This document shows, in pieces, positions 18,243 through 26,467 of a stretch of 43,722 nucleotides of DNA. The notes beneath the pieces were generated by a model. That model saw only the letters and a program-made list of their open reading frames with translations. It did no database searches and was not told the origin of the DNA. Position 1 is the stretch's first letter, and the number at the start of each line of letters is the position of its first letter. Position numbers and translations under genes: made by a program. Source of the DNA: a virus; IMG/VR virus record IMGVR_UViG_3300037628_000345, positions 1 to 43,722 of that record. One strand, written 5' to 3'.

Positions 18243-19457
18243 ATGACAGTAGCAGCAGGATTGAGATCTACAAACGCCGGGGATGGAACGACCCCGACAT
18301 TCACCGCTCTTTTCTCAGCGAAGAACGAAGCAGACATAAGCGTTGTCCTCATCGACGACAGTGATCTCTCGATAGTCGAACAAGTTCTGAATACGGACTA
18401 TACAGTTGCCTTCGTGAACAGTATCCCGTCTGTCACTTTCACGACAATCCCGGCTGTGGACTTCACGGTGCTGATTTACCCGGCGGCCCCATTGACGCAA
18501 ACGGCTGACATCACAAACGGCGGGTCGTTATTCGGCTCGTCTATTGAGGAAGGACTGGACAGGAACACGATCAACATCCAGGATCTCCAGGACCGCATCG
18601 CAATGTGCATCCAAGTGCCACGCACGGACGCATCAGTGGACGCCCTTCTCGGGGCCACCGCCCGGACTGATAAGTATCTGTACTTCAACGCTACGACCGG
18701 CCAGCCGGAGATGAGAGACTTGGCCGTAGTTCAGGCAGATCTCGGAATGCTCGATGCCGGTCTCGCTGAGATTGCCGCACTGACCCCGGACAACGACGAC
18801 ATCATCCAGACCAAGGCCGGAGCATACGCCAGTCGATCAATGGCTGAAGTCGCTGTCGATCTCCTTGTGAAGGTCGCAGACGGACTGGTGGGTACACCGA
18901 GTGTTGCGTTTGCGGATGATACTGACACTGGCCTCTTCCGCATAGCAGCGAACAAGTTCGCACTGGTAACCAATGGTGTGTCCCGTCTTATTGTTGACGC
19001 TGACGGAAACATTACACTGCCATCAAACTCCGCTTTCCTGGCAATCGCAAACTCTGACATTCTCAATGTGACAGGCGACGGGACTGCATACACGATGTTG
19101 TTCAACACGGAAGTCCATGACCGAGGGGGTGACTATGTCCCTGCGACCGGGATCTTCACAGCCCGGGCCACGGGTCTTCATGACTTCAGTGGCGCGATCT
19201 CGTTGCTGTCCGTTGGTGGCATAACTAGTATTTTGGTGGAACTCGTAACCAGCAATCGAACGTATCAGCTCATAAATATCGCCGGGGCAGACAATGTTTC
19301 TGGCGTGACGACTTTGAACTGGTCTATGGCCGGTGCGGACATGGACGCTGCGGATACTGCATTTGTGCGTTTAACGGTAGGTGGCGGTTCCCTTGCTGTT
19401 GACATCGACGGCGATGCGGCACCGCGTACATTCTTCTCAGGGAGACTGGTAGCCTAA
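18243..19457 (+). CDS. Tail fibre protein with T7-type attachment domain
   Basis: A 404-aa protein with AAAGGA 7 nt before the ATG. Residues 1-135 follow the T7 gp17 N-terminal attachment pattern: ADISVVLIDD, LNTDYTVAF, VTFTTIPA, TDITNGG-type turn, then IEEGLDRNTINIQDLQDRI. This part should anchor the fibre to the tail. The C-terminal about 140 residues (LFNTEVHDRGGDYVPATGIF, then ARATGLHDFSGAISL) resemble C1q/TNF-like trimeric beta-jelly domains, a likely receptor-binding tip. It shares its stop with the next start (TAATG). Confidence 0.8.
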   Translation: MTVAAGLRSTNAGDGTTPTFTALFSAKNEADISVVLIDDSDLSIVEQVLNTDYTVAFVNSIPSVTFTTIPAVDFTVLIYPAAPLTQTADITNGGSLFGSSIEEGLDRNTINIQDLQDRIAMCIQVPRTDASVDALLGATARTDKYLYFNATTGQPEMRDLAVVQADLGMLDAGLAEIAALTPDNDDIIQTKAGAYASRSMAEVAVDLLVKVADGLVGTPSVAFADDTDTGLFRIAANKFALVTNGVSRLIVDADGNITLPSNSAFLAIANSDILNVTGDGTAYTMLFNTEVHDRGGDYVPATGIFTARATGLHDFSGAISLLSVGGITSILVELVTSNRTYQLINIAGADNVSGVTTLNWSMAGADMDAADTAFVRLTVGGGSLAVDIDGDAAPRTFFSGRLVA

Positions 19458-20935
19458 TGACAGCGGGTAACCGGGCAGGCCGGTCAATACGAGGTATACG
19501 AACGCCTTTACGGGAGAGCACTCTCGTCGGTCGCCTGTCGGCTGGAGACGGGCAAGCAGAAATGCTGGATATCTCTGACGTCCTCGGTTTCCTGAACCTG
19601 ACTGAGGAGAACATACAAGATCTTGTCGGGGGCATGCTGACGGATACATCCTCGGCAACGATGACGTATGATGACCCGGCTGGGACAATTCAAGTAGACG
19701 TGATACCAGAGTTTGTCGAAGACACCGTCGGTACTATGGTCGTTAACACAACGACAATCAACTTCACATACGACGATGGCGCCGGGTCACTCGCCGCCGA
19801 TGTCAATGACGATAGCATCACCCTCGCAAAAATTCAGGTAGCTGCGGCCAATTCAAAGTTGGTAGGTAGTGGTGCGTCAGGGTCCGGTGCAAACTACGTG
19901 GAACTGACCCTCGGCACAAACCTGTCCATAACTGGAACTACCTTGAACGCGGCAGGCGGGGGTGCATCCCCTCTGACAACAAAGGGGGACGTCTTTACAT
20001 ACGACACGGACGACCAGCGCCTGGCTGTTGGCGCCGACGGGGAAGTGCTCACAGCGGACGCCGCAGAGGCGACTGGGCTGAAGTGGGCAGCAGCGGCTGG
20101 TGGCGGGGGCGACTTTCTTGAGACGAATGAGGTCATCCATGTGCGGGACGAAAAAGCGACTGGAACGCACGGGGGATCATCCTCATCCGGTGACAATATC
20201 CGAACACTGAATACTGTGGTCACCAACACCCTGTCCGGGGCTTCCCTGTCGTCAAACCAGATAACCCTCCCTGCGGGAACATACTTGATTGATGCGTGGG
20301 GGATAGCAATGCGCTCCAATCAAACCCGGGCGATCTTGTATAACGTGACAGATGCCGCTGTTGAGCTTTTAGGCTCCGTCGAGTATTCGGGTCAGTCCGA
20401 TACTACGGCACTCCCGGCCCTTGTGCGTGGGCAGTTCACAATAACGTCAGAAAAAGACTTCGAGTTAAGACAGTACTTCAACAATGCCACAGCATCAATA
20501 GGGTTTGGGAACAGATCAAACGACGGCAGAACGGAAGTATATTCTGACGTTTACATACGGAAAATCAACGCCGCCGCCATTGTTGAACACAGTGTACAGA
20601 CGACTGACGCTACAGTCACCGACCTCCTGACTGTTGATGTAGGCTCGGGCGAGGCTGTCGCAATTGAAGTGTTTGGTATGGCCATAGAGCCTGGAAACGA
20701 AAAGTCCCTCGCCTTCAAGGTTCTTGGCAGTGCGTCCAACACAGGAGGGACAACAAGGCTCAACGGGTTTATAGTGGATATTGCAAGAGACGAGGCAGAC
20801 AGCCCCGGCGTCGCCGATTGGGATATTGATGTTGATATCGACGACACAGCCGACACCATCCGGGTGCGCGTCACTGGTGAGGCAGCCACCACAATTGACT
20901 GGCAGGGCAACCTGGCCAGTATTACGAGGTCATGA
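19457..20935 (+). CDS. Second tail fibre or spike protein
   Basis: A 492-aa protein with low-complexity Gly/Thr/Asp/Ala repeats typical of trimeric fibres. The motif ASPLTTKGDVFTYDTDDQRL, then GADGEVLTADAAEATGLKW, is a common phage fibre module. The C-terminal half is beta-rich and could be the receptor-binding part. It lacks the T7-type attachment domain, so it may dock onto the product of the preceding gene, to which it is coupled by TAATG. Confidence 0.75.
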   Translation: MTAGNRAGRSIRGIRTPLRESTLVGRLSAGDGQAEMLDISDVLGFLNLTEENIQDLVGGMLTDTSSATMTYDDPAGTIQVDVIPEFVEDTVGTMVVNTTTINFTYDDGAGSLAADVNDDSITLAKIQVAAANSKLVGSGASGSGANYVELTLGTNLSITGTTLNAAGGGASPLTTKGDVFTYDTDDQRLAVGADGEVLTADAAEATGLKWAAAAGGGGDFLETNEVIHVRDEKATGTHGGSSSSGDNIRTLNTVVTNTLSGASLSSNQITLPAGTYLIDAWGIAMRSNQTRAILYNVTDAAVELLGSVEYSGQSDTTALPALVRGQFTITSEKDFELRQYFNNATASIGFGNRSNDGRTEVYSDVYIRKINAAAIVEHSVQTTDATVTDLLTVDVGSGEAVAIEVFGMAIEPGNEKSLAFKVLGSASNTGGTTRLNGFIVDIARDEADSPGVADWDIDVDIDDTADTIRVRVTGEAATTIDWQGNLASITRS

Positions 20936-20936
20936 C

Positions 20937-21434
20937 ATGACAATAAGCAAAGGCCTTGATGACCTTTTCGCGAAAACCGTTGTCGCAGAGACAGGTATCA
21001 AGCTCGGCGGCGTAGCTGCAAAAAACTTACTCGACGATTATCAAGGGTCGGGGACATGGACCCCAGGCCTTGACGCCCAAGGCGGAGGAGGGATAACGTC
21101 GTTCACTACCTCCGTGGCAGATGGCACCTTTGTGAAGGTGGGAAACCTTGTTTTTGCTCAGTTTGATTTGAGGCTTGCCTCAATTACAATTGGTCCGGGC
21201 ACTGGCGCGGTTATCATTACGGGGCTTCCATTTACCGCGGCTCAACAAGTTACATCCGGGGGCATCGGAACGGCTATTAACTTTGCGAGTGGTCCTCCTA
21301 TAAGCACCATAGTTGATGGCGCTGGTACGCATATACGCCTTGCAGGTTTGTCAGCGACTAGCATATCGCAAATGGATATCTCAGTTTTTTCGGGTAATGA
21401 GATAATGATCGGAACCGTCGCGTACTTCGTATAA
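20937..21434 (+). CDS. Putative tail fibre accessory protein
   Basis: A 165-aa protein. The ATG at 20937 has GAGG 7 nt upstream; a longer in-frame reading overlaps the previous fibre gene and is less likely. Residues about 30-60 (LLDDYQGSGTWTPGL) and the Gly/Thr-rich beta-strands that follow resemble short C-terminal fibre modules. Receptor binding or fibre capping is inferred from position. Confidence 0.65.
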   Translation: MTISKGLDDLFAKTVVAETGIKLGGVAAKNLLDDYQGSGTWTPGLDAQGGGGITSFTTSVADGTFVKVGNLVFAQFDLRLASITIGPGTGAVIITGLPFTAAQQVTSGGIGTAINFASGPPISTIVDGAGTHIRLAGLSATSISQMDISVFSGNEIMIGTVAYFV

Positions 21435-21456
21435 TAGCCATGAGGATAGAACAATC

Positions 21457-22284
21457 ATGACACAGACAAAAGCATTCGACACAAACGCGATCCAGCCCTA
21501 TGATAACCGGGGCAATCCGTTAGTCGCCATGGACGCGACACTGGAAATTGCCTTGGGGAACATACCTGGTCGGACGCACGAACGGAAATTTGGCTTTAAT
21601 GACAATCTGGGTAATGTTGCTTTCGAAACAGTGTGGGCTCCAGCGGGGCGCGTCCAGTTCCTCAGCACCGGGGAGATCATGTCAATCGTTTCAACAGATG
21701 TGAATGACATCGCAGGAGGGACTGGTTCTCGGGCAGTAGCCATTATTGGTGTTGATGAGAACTTTGAATTAATGACGGAGATCGTCGTGCTCAACGGGAC
21801 AACACCAGTTCTTACTTTAAATAAATTTTGGGTTATCAATCGAATGATCCATGTCAGTGCCGGGTCCAACAAATTAAACCACGGGGACATTGACGCAACA
21901 GCAACGATCACCGGGACATTACAAGCCAGGACGCCAGCCGGGTATGGATCAACACAACAAGTTTTTGTAGCGATGCCAGTAGGGTTTGGGAGTGTGGTGT
22001 GGACATTTGATTTGATCGGAACCAAGCTCGCCGGAGGTGCTAAACCCCTCATCACCGCTCGGGTGTACCTGCATGAACTTCTGGACAATGAAGGAATGCA
22101 AACGATTGTCTTCGAAGAAGCCTTCGATACCGGAGTAACAAACAGAACAAGCGATGGGACAATACGGGGACAGATCGTTGGTCAGGGTCAAGTTGTGGAA
22201 CTGACGGCCTTGTCGGACACACTGAACTCAGGTGTGTATTCCCGGGCAGCATATACCCAGGTTGAGAACTCCCAGAGAATTTAA
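21457..22284 (+). CDS. Putative tail-associated structural protein
   Basis: A 275-aa beta-rich protein with GAGGAT before the ATG. It is the last gene of the late plus-strand block. I recognise no catalytic motif. It resembles hypothetical virion proteins that close the fibre cluster in environmental podoviruses. Its stop codon abuts the stop codon of the converging lysis gene with no base between them. Confidence 0.6.
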   Translation: MTQTKAFDTNAIQPYDNRGNPLVAMDATLEIALGNIPGRTHERKFGFNDNLGNVAFETVWAPAGRVQFLSTGEIMSIVSTDVNDIAGGTGSRAVAIIGVDENFELMTEIVVLNGTTPVLTLNKFWVINRMIHVSAGSNKLNHGDIDATATITGTLQARTPAGYGSTQQVFVAMPVGFGSVVWTFDLIGTKLAGGAKPLITARVYLHELLDNEGMQTIVFEEAFDTGVTNRTSDGTIRGQIVGQGQVVELTALSDTLNSGVYSRAAYTQVENSQRI

Positions 22285-22653
22285 TTATTTCCGTTTGAGA
22301 AATGCTTTAGTTGCCCGGACGCCAACGGCGGCGAGCATCACTGTCACGAAAGTCCAGTGGAACCAGTCCGGCGTCTTGCCCATCACCTCAAAAGCATAGT
22401 CTACTCGGTCAATGACATCGGGTTTATCAAAGAGGGCGGCGATAAACAGGACCCCATACGGGGCGGCCATGAAGATCGTGACGAACTCATCCTTCCAGGA
22501 ATTCTGTCCGGACTTCGCTTGCTCGGTCTCCCAGTCACTGATGTGAGTAATCTTGGCAAGTTTCTGTTCGTGCTTCGCCACAGAGACCTGTCGCCGGTTC
22601 TCCATCCATTGACCACCAAGACCTGATATGATGCCTGCTATTGCTGTGAACAT
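22285..22653 (-). CDS. 3-TM holin-like protein (GTA holin type)
   Basis: A 122-aa membrane protein. The N-terminal segment (MFTAIAGIISGLGGQW) is amphipathic. The centre has KDEFVTIFMAAPYGVLFIAAL and the C-terminus FHWTFVTVMLAAVGVRATKA, two clear membrane helices before a basic tail. The spacing and the KDE motif before the membrane segment resemble the GTA_holin_3TM family of alphaproteobacterial phages and gene-transfer agents. It overlaps the endolysin stop (TAATG) and should help disrupt the membrane. It could alternatively be a spanin-like or antiholin component. Confidence 0.75.
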   Translation of the reverse strand: MFTAIAGIISGLGGQWMENRRQVSVAKHEQKLAKITHISDWETEQAKSGQNSWKDEFVTIFMAAPYGVLFIAALFDKPDVIDRVDYAFEVMGKTPDWFHWTFVTVMLAAVGVRATKAFLKRK

Positions 22654-23222
22654 TATCTGAACCTCCGCATCGTTTTTTCCCGTTGTTCTTCTGACAGGTA
22701 CGTGAGAGACCTGGCCAGCTTCTCCTGGATGTCCCGGGACTTAAAATCCTCCACGTGCCCAACAAGCCGGAAGACCCGATTGATCCACCCGGCGCCATAC
22801 TTGTCATAGTTCCGCATCCCGACGTAACTCCGGACACGTTCTGAATTGAAGAGGACACACAGCTCATCGACGTCATACCGCATCACTGCCGCCTGTGTCC
22901 TTGGCCCCCATCGACCATCGACCGCGACATTTCCCAGAGCCTTCTGGAGGAGCTTCATCGCCGTCCTGGGACCGGCATTGTATGCCATGTCCACGACGTA
23001 GATATTGAGGGGGGAGGGGAGTAGGGGCGCCTTGACTTCCAGCCAATATTTTTTCACAAAAATTGCTTCGGCTTCTTCATATGAAAGGTTCTTGATATCG
23101 AGATCCGGGTAAGCCTTCTGAGAAACCCCGTACTTCGTAAGACCACCGCTGTCTGTGATGACCTTGCTACCGCCCTCCAGATCCATGATGATAATGCGGG
23201 CGGCGTCCTTGTAGGTAATCAT
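22653..23222 (-). CDS. Endolysin, GH108 family
   Basis: A 189-aa peptidoglycan hydrolase. The N-terminal motif DLEGGSKVITDSGGLTKYGV carries the GH108 catalytic Glu (E16 in EGG). The segment SYEEAEAIFVKKYWLEV, then VVDMAYNAGPRTAMKLLQKA, and the C-terminal region GNVAVDGRWGPRTQAAV match the family and its fused peptidoglycan-binding part. There is no signal peptide or N-terminal anchor, so export needs a holin; candidates flank it on both sides. Its start overlaps the holin stop (ATGA). Length is normal. Confidence 0.92.
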   Translation of the reverse strand: MITYKDAARIIIMDLEGGSKVITDSGGLTKYGVSQKAYPDLDIKNLSYEEAEAIFVKKYWLEVKAPLLPSPLNIYVVDMAYNAGPRTAMKLLQKALGNVAVDGRWGPRTQAAVMRYDVDELCVLFNSERVRSYVGMRNYDKYGAGWINRVFRLVGHVEDFKSRDIQEKLARSLTYLSEEQREKTMRRFR

Positions 23223-23404
23223 TTCTTTCTCCGAAATTTTGTGCGCAATTTACCGAAAGTCTTACTCTCCCAGATCTGAATTGATATCCAGATTACCGAG
23301 AGGAGGGCTGCGAAGGATGGGAGCCATCCCACAAAAGAGGCGGCGATGGTGCCGAAGGCTCCCAGATCCAGTACAACTTTAGTCGGTGTGTCAAGGTTTT
23401 GCAT
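23219..23404 (-). CDS. Small holin
   Basis: A 61-aa protein with a hydrophobic core (LGAFGTIAASFVGWLPSFAA, then LLSVIWISIQIWES) making one or two membrane helices, and a strongly basic tail. This is the size and pattern of class II-like phage holins. The start at 23404 lies 6 nt after a TATCCT -10 box, suggesting a leaderless mRNA. An alternative ATG at 23419 overlaps the upstream stop and could be used on read-through transcripts, giving a dual-start arrangement. It overlaps the endolysin start. Confidence 0.75.
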   Translation of the reverse strand: MQNLDTPTKVVLDLGAFGTIAASFVGWLPSFAALLSVIWISIQIWESKTFGKLRTKFRRKK

Positions 23405-23408
23405 CCTC

Positions 23409-24158
23409 TCAGGATACATTATCCGGGTGGTCTTTGTCAAGAGCCGCAGTAATCGCATTCTGCAAGTTCGTACCATCGGACCGACAGGAGCCATTGTCCC
23501 CCTCAATCTCCTTCTGGAGGTTCGCCAGGGCACGCCAGGCAACCTTGGTAGAGTGCCGGACACCATCAGTGTCAAGGGTTCCAGCGCCCAGTATATGCCG
23601 CATGAGGGCATCCAGCTCGTCACCGGATTTGCTGCGGTCCCAGTGCAGAGGCTTGCCCGGGTTGTGTTGTTCGTTCCCAATCCGGGACAGTTTAGCCACC
23701 TCGGCCAAGGCATCAGGGAAGTAATTGATGCAACCACTGTAGAGGGGGATTGCCTTCCGGGCCTTGGCGTCGGATGGGAGACCAACAGAAGGGGCGCAGT
23801 ATCCTGTGGGTTCCTCCTTCTCTTTTCGGCGGTTCTCGCAAATGCGCATCGCACTTTTAACTGAAGACCCGCTAAGTGCTTGTTGGGATACGTCGAGTGC
23901 CATATCTTGCCAGCCTCCTATTCCCTCTCTCTGTATTATCTTCTGGTCCCCTGTTCCCTTCGTTCGGTATATCTCACCCTGCTCGGTCCAAGAATTTCCC
24001 ACCCGGGCTTTCTTCGGGCATGTGTGGACGTGACTGTCATAAAGTCTCGCGCCACATTGATTACACTTTCTTTGACCCGGCGGGATACTGTCAGGGCATG
24101 AATGTCCTTCATTCGGGTCATATCTCATTTGACATCTGTGACAGTATTTCGTTTTCAT
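23409..24158 (-). CDS. Zinc-ribbon protein with dATP/dGTP diphosphohydrolase-like domain
   Basis: A 249-aa protein. The start at 24158 has GGAG 6 nt upstream; an ATG at 24170 is an alternative. The N-terminus has two Cys pairs with HxC partners (KYCHRCQMRYDPNEGHSC, then RKCNQCGARLYDSHVHTC), likely zinc ribbons. The C-terminal about 100 residues (PLYSGCINYFPDALAEVAKL, then DELDALMRHILGAGTLD) match the all-alpha phage domain annotated as dATP/dGTP diphosphohydrolase (DUF5664-like). A role in dNTP pool control is plausible. No PurZ-like gene is present, so Z-genome chemistry is not implied. The N-terminal ribbons are unusual for this family. Confidence 0.7.
   Translation of the reverse strand: MKTKYCHRCQMRYDPNEGHSCPDSIPPGQRKCNQCGARLYDSHVHTCPKKARVGNSWTEQGEIYRTKGTGDQKIIQREGIGGWQDMALDVSQQALSGSSVKSAMRICENRRKEKEEPTGYCAPSVGLPSDAKARKAIPLYSGCINYFPDALAEVAKLSRIGNEQHNPGKPLHWDRSKSGDELDALMRHILGAGTLDTDGVRHSTKVAWRALANLQKEIEGDNGSCRSDGTNLQNAITAALDKDHPDNVS
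23411..23440 (-). promoter_or_regulatory. Lysis promoter, predicted leaderless start
   Basis: On the minus strand, TTGACA (23440-23435), an 18-nt spacer and TATCCT (23416-23411) lie inside the end of the upstream gene. GAGAGG and the ATG at 23404 follow directly. The transcription start should fall at the ATG. This gives the lysis genes a promoter separate from the replication block. Confidence 0.5.
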
Positions 24159-24180
24159 CATGCTCTCCATTTTCCATTGT
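24156..24180 (-). repeat. 25-bp direct repeat, copy 1 (RBS region)
   Basis: This 25-bp stretch is identical to 24391-24415. It contains the GGAGAGCATGATG translation-start region of the 249-aa gene. The other copy is also the 3' end of the phosphoesterase gene. Confidence 0.9.
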
Positions 24181-24393
24181 TTACAAATCTGTTGTGCCTT
24201 CTACGCCCTCTGCCCACTGGCAGTTTCCACCATCATGCTTTCCTGGGTCATGCACCTCCCCGCATCTGCGGCAGCGATACATCCCATGCGAGAGACGTTC
24301 CGACGATCCCCCTCCGCAACACGAATGCCCAATAGGAAGTTGCCCTTTACCAAAAGTTGTCCCGCAGACGCATTCCCTCTTCGGCATTTCCAT
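24181..24393 (-). CDS. Small zinc-ribbon protein
   Basis: A 70-aa Cys/His-rich protein. ECVCGTTFGKGQLPIGHSCC and YRCRRCGEVHDPGKHDGGNC form two ribbon-like units, the second similar to the first ribbon of the downstream 249-aa protein. The start at 24393 has GGAG 6 nt upstream and overlaps the stop of the phosphoesterase gene. With the duplicated start region, this suggests a tandem duplication of a ribbon gene. Nucleic-acid or protein binding is inferred. Confidence 0.65.
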   Translation of the reverse strand: MEMPKRECVCGTTFGKGQLPIGHSCCGGGSSERLSHGMYRCRRCGEVHDPGKHDGGNCQWAEGVEGTTDL

Positions 24394-24415
24394 CATGCTC
24401 TCCATTTTCCATTGT
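24391..24415 (-). repeat. 25-bp direct repeat, copy 2 (3' end of phosphoesterase gene)
   Basis: Identical to 24156-24180. Here it encodes the last residues (YNGKWRA) and stop of the phosphoesterase while providing the start region of the 70-aa ribbon gene. This copy is probably the ancestral one, because it is functional in two frames. Confidence 0.9.
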
Positions 24416-26075
24416 AACAAGTGATGATCGCGCGCTTCCCGTTCGGATAAAGCACGATGTGTGAATAAGACCAGGAGCCATCGCCTCGTGTCCAGTCGTT
24501 GTTGTCAATCTCTTCGAATGTGCCTGCGACATGGACGCCATCCCAAATGCCCGCAGAATGTTTATCACCGATGTTGACCTTACGTCCCATTTTGGTGAAG
24601 CCCATCGGCGTTCCCCGAGAGCCATTAGCCCCCCGGTCGCCGTGGATATCACACCGGACACCCCCACCGTGCTCCTCACAACGGATCGTGATCTCATCCT
24701 CCATCAGGAATTTGACCTGGTCGAGAACCCGGCTATTTGGATAAGCAGTTTTTATTGCCAGTTCAAGGTAATTGGGTTCAAGATAGAGATCTGTGTCCCG
24801 GATGTGCTTGAAGGTCGCTGCCTGTAATTCAGACCAGAAGAGGGCATTGACAGGATCAAACCTCGCATCAGCTTCCTTGAGCCATCGGCCAAGATGCCGC
24901 TCGTGGTTTCCGTAAACTGAATAAGTCTGGCAATCAGTCCGGAGCATCCTGTTAAGCCAGAGTGCCGCCCCCGCTACCTCCGTCTTAACACAGCCGAGGC
25001 CCTGTTGCTTGCGTTGATACATGACATGTGGGTCTTTCATGTCGTGGTGAGACCGGCTCTTGAAACTGATGACATCCCCAATGAAATCCGCTCTTGGCCG
25101 CAGTGCATCTTTAATCCCCCCATTGTCGAATGCGAGGGCCACCATTGGTTTATTCGCTTCAGCAGCGTGTCCATCCCCCCAATAGATGCTATCGACGCGG
25201 TGCCCCTCAGTAACGAGACCAGCAGCGACCCGAGTGTCGAGATCCTGGAAACTGCCATCACTGTCGGCATTGATCTGCCGGACGAACCAGGTGCCCTTGT
25301 GATCGACTTCGACCAGGAGGGCGCCGTAGCAGTGATGGAACTCGGCTTTCATGCCTGCCTTGCGTTGGATGTAATTGCGCTGAGTGACTGTTCCGGTGGT
25401 GTAATTATGTTTCGTGCCCTCGTGTTTCCCTGACGCTACCGGCTCCATGGAGATCTTGGGGTGGGGGAAGACGCCGGAAGCCCGCCCCGTGTAGCTCTCC
25501 AGGCCGCTCAAGGGCCGGACAGCAGTCGGGAGTATGTCCAGGTCCGCACACCAGACAAGCCCTCCTGCAAGCTCTACGCGGTCCTCAGACAGGTACGGGA
25601 GGACTTCCTTTGCCCAGGATATTTCGGCTTGTTGCGCCTTCACACTCTTCCTGAGATGCGGAGAGGGACCATTGAGGGCGTAAGTGAACCGGGAGACATG
25701 GACTTTAGCGCCGACGTGCTCTGCAAACACCAGCAGGTTCTTCCAGAATTCGTGGTGGATTTCTGTGTTGTTCTGGGCGCAAGTCAGGAGGTATCTCTTG
25801 ACGCCGGACCGGGGCCGGGCGATGCGTTTCATTTTCTTGGGGTGGATGCGCTCACTGTCCCGGGCGGCCCGACGCTCCGTGGTCCCATCGGCACCGGACA
25901 CCGGGGTCTTACCGGATCGCTCTGAGACAGACAAGGTGCCATCGCGCCTGTGGAAAGGGTTCTTCGCTTTCGAATTCCTGTAGCCCATAGTTCGCCGGGG
26001 GATACCTGATGCCCGGGAAGCCGCCGCTATAGTACCGTGTTTCCTGCAAAGGTCCGCTGTTTCATCAGGTGTCAT
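24393..26075 (-). CDS. HTH-metallophosphoesterase, A1-like
   Basis: A 560-aa protein. Residues 1-32 form a homeodomain-like HTH (TADLCRKHGTIAAASRASGI). A basic linker follows to about residue 90. The rest has metallophosphoesterase features: YWGDGHAAE, DFIGDVISFKSRSHHD, TYSVYGNHERHLGRW and GDKHSAGIWDGVHVAG, which together could bind two metal ions. This organisation resembles proteins annotated as A1 in T5 and other phages, linked there to host DNA degradation during early infection. The match is from memory of motifs, so the family is moderately sure and the role less so. A DNA repair exonuclease is an alternative. Confidence 0.6.
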   Translation of the reverse strand: MTPDETADLCRKHGTIAAASRASGIPRRTMGYRNSKAKNPFHRRDGTLSVSERSGKTPVSGADGTTERRAARDSERIHPKKMKRIARPRSGVKRYLLTCAQNNTEIHHEFWKNLLVFAEHVGAKVHVSRFTYALNGPSPHLRKSVKAQQAEISWAKEVLPYLSEDRVELAGGLVWCADLDILPTAVRPLSGLESYTGRASGVFPHPKISMEPVASGKHEGTKHNYTTGTVTQRNYIQRKAGMKAEFHHCYGALLVEVDHKGTWFVRQINADSDGSFQDLDTRVAAGLVTEGHRVDSIYWGDGHAAEANKPMVALAFDNGGIKDALRPRADFIGDVISFKSRSHHDMKDPHVMYQRKQQGLGCVKTEVAGAALWLNRMLRTDCQTYSVYGNHERHLGRWLKEADARFDPVNALFWSELQAATFKHIRDTDLYLEPNYLELAIKTAYPNSRVLDQVKFLMEDEITIRCEEHGGGVRCDIHGDRGANGSRGTPMGFTKMGRKVNIGDKHSAGIWDGVHVAGTFEEIDNNDWTRGDGSWSYSHIVLYPNGKRAIITCYNGKWRA

Positions 26076-26104
26076 CGTTCAATATTCCTTCATGAGTACA
26101 AGTT

Positions 26105-26467
26105 TCATCTTTCGGCGCAGAGTATAGGAATTTCACAATATTCATCCTCATTTATGGGCCCCAAAGCCCGAACAATTCGGTTCTCATCCCCATCTAAACC
26201 AAGCTCGTTATCCAGCACAATACGAAAACCGGCAATATGCTGGAGCATTCCCGTATCGCTATATGAAGCGCGCCCTATTGAAGCCTGATTTTCAAGATCC
26301 GTATACTGTACTAAAGAAACGTGGATGCGAATATCCGAATTAATCAGATCGACGTTCTCTTCAAACAAAAGTACTTGGGCTTGCCCCAATTTCCCTAGCG
26401 TGAGGCCTACAGGCCCGGAACACCCAAAGTCACTGACTATCGTTCCTTTACTCTTTGTGCATCTCAT
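26105..26467 (-). CDS. Hypothetical protein after RuvC-like gene
   Basis: A 120-aa protein. The ATG at 26467 overlaps the resolvase stop (TGATG); the longer reading upstream is a shadow of the resolvase gene. It is acidic, with alternating strands (QAQVLLFEENVDLINSDIRI) and a C-terminal CEIPILCAER. The family is not recognised. The coupled start suggests a replication or recombination accessory. Confidence 0.6.
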   Translation of the reverse strand: MRCTKSKGTIVSDFGCSGPVGLTLGKLGQAQVLLFEENVDLINSDIRIHVSLVQYTDLENQASIGRASYSDTGMLQHIAGFRIVLDNELGLDGDENRIVRALGPINEDEYCEIPILCAER

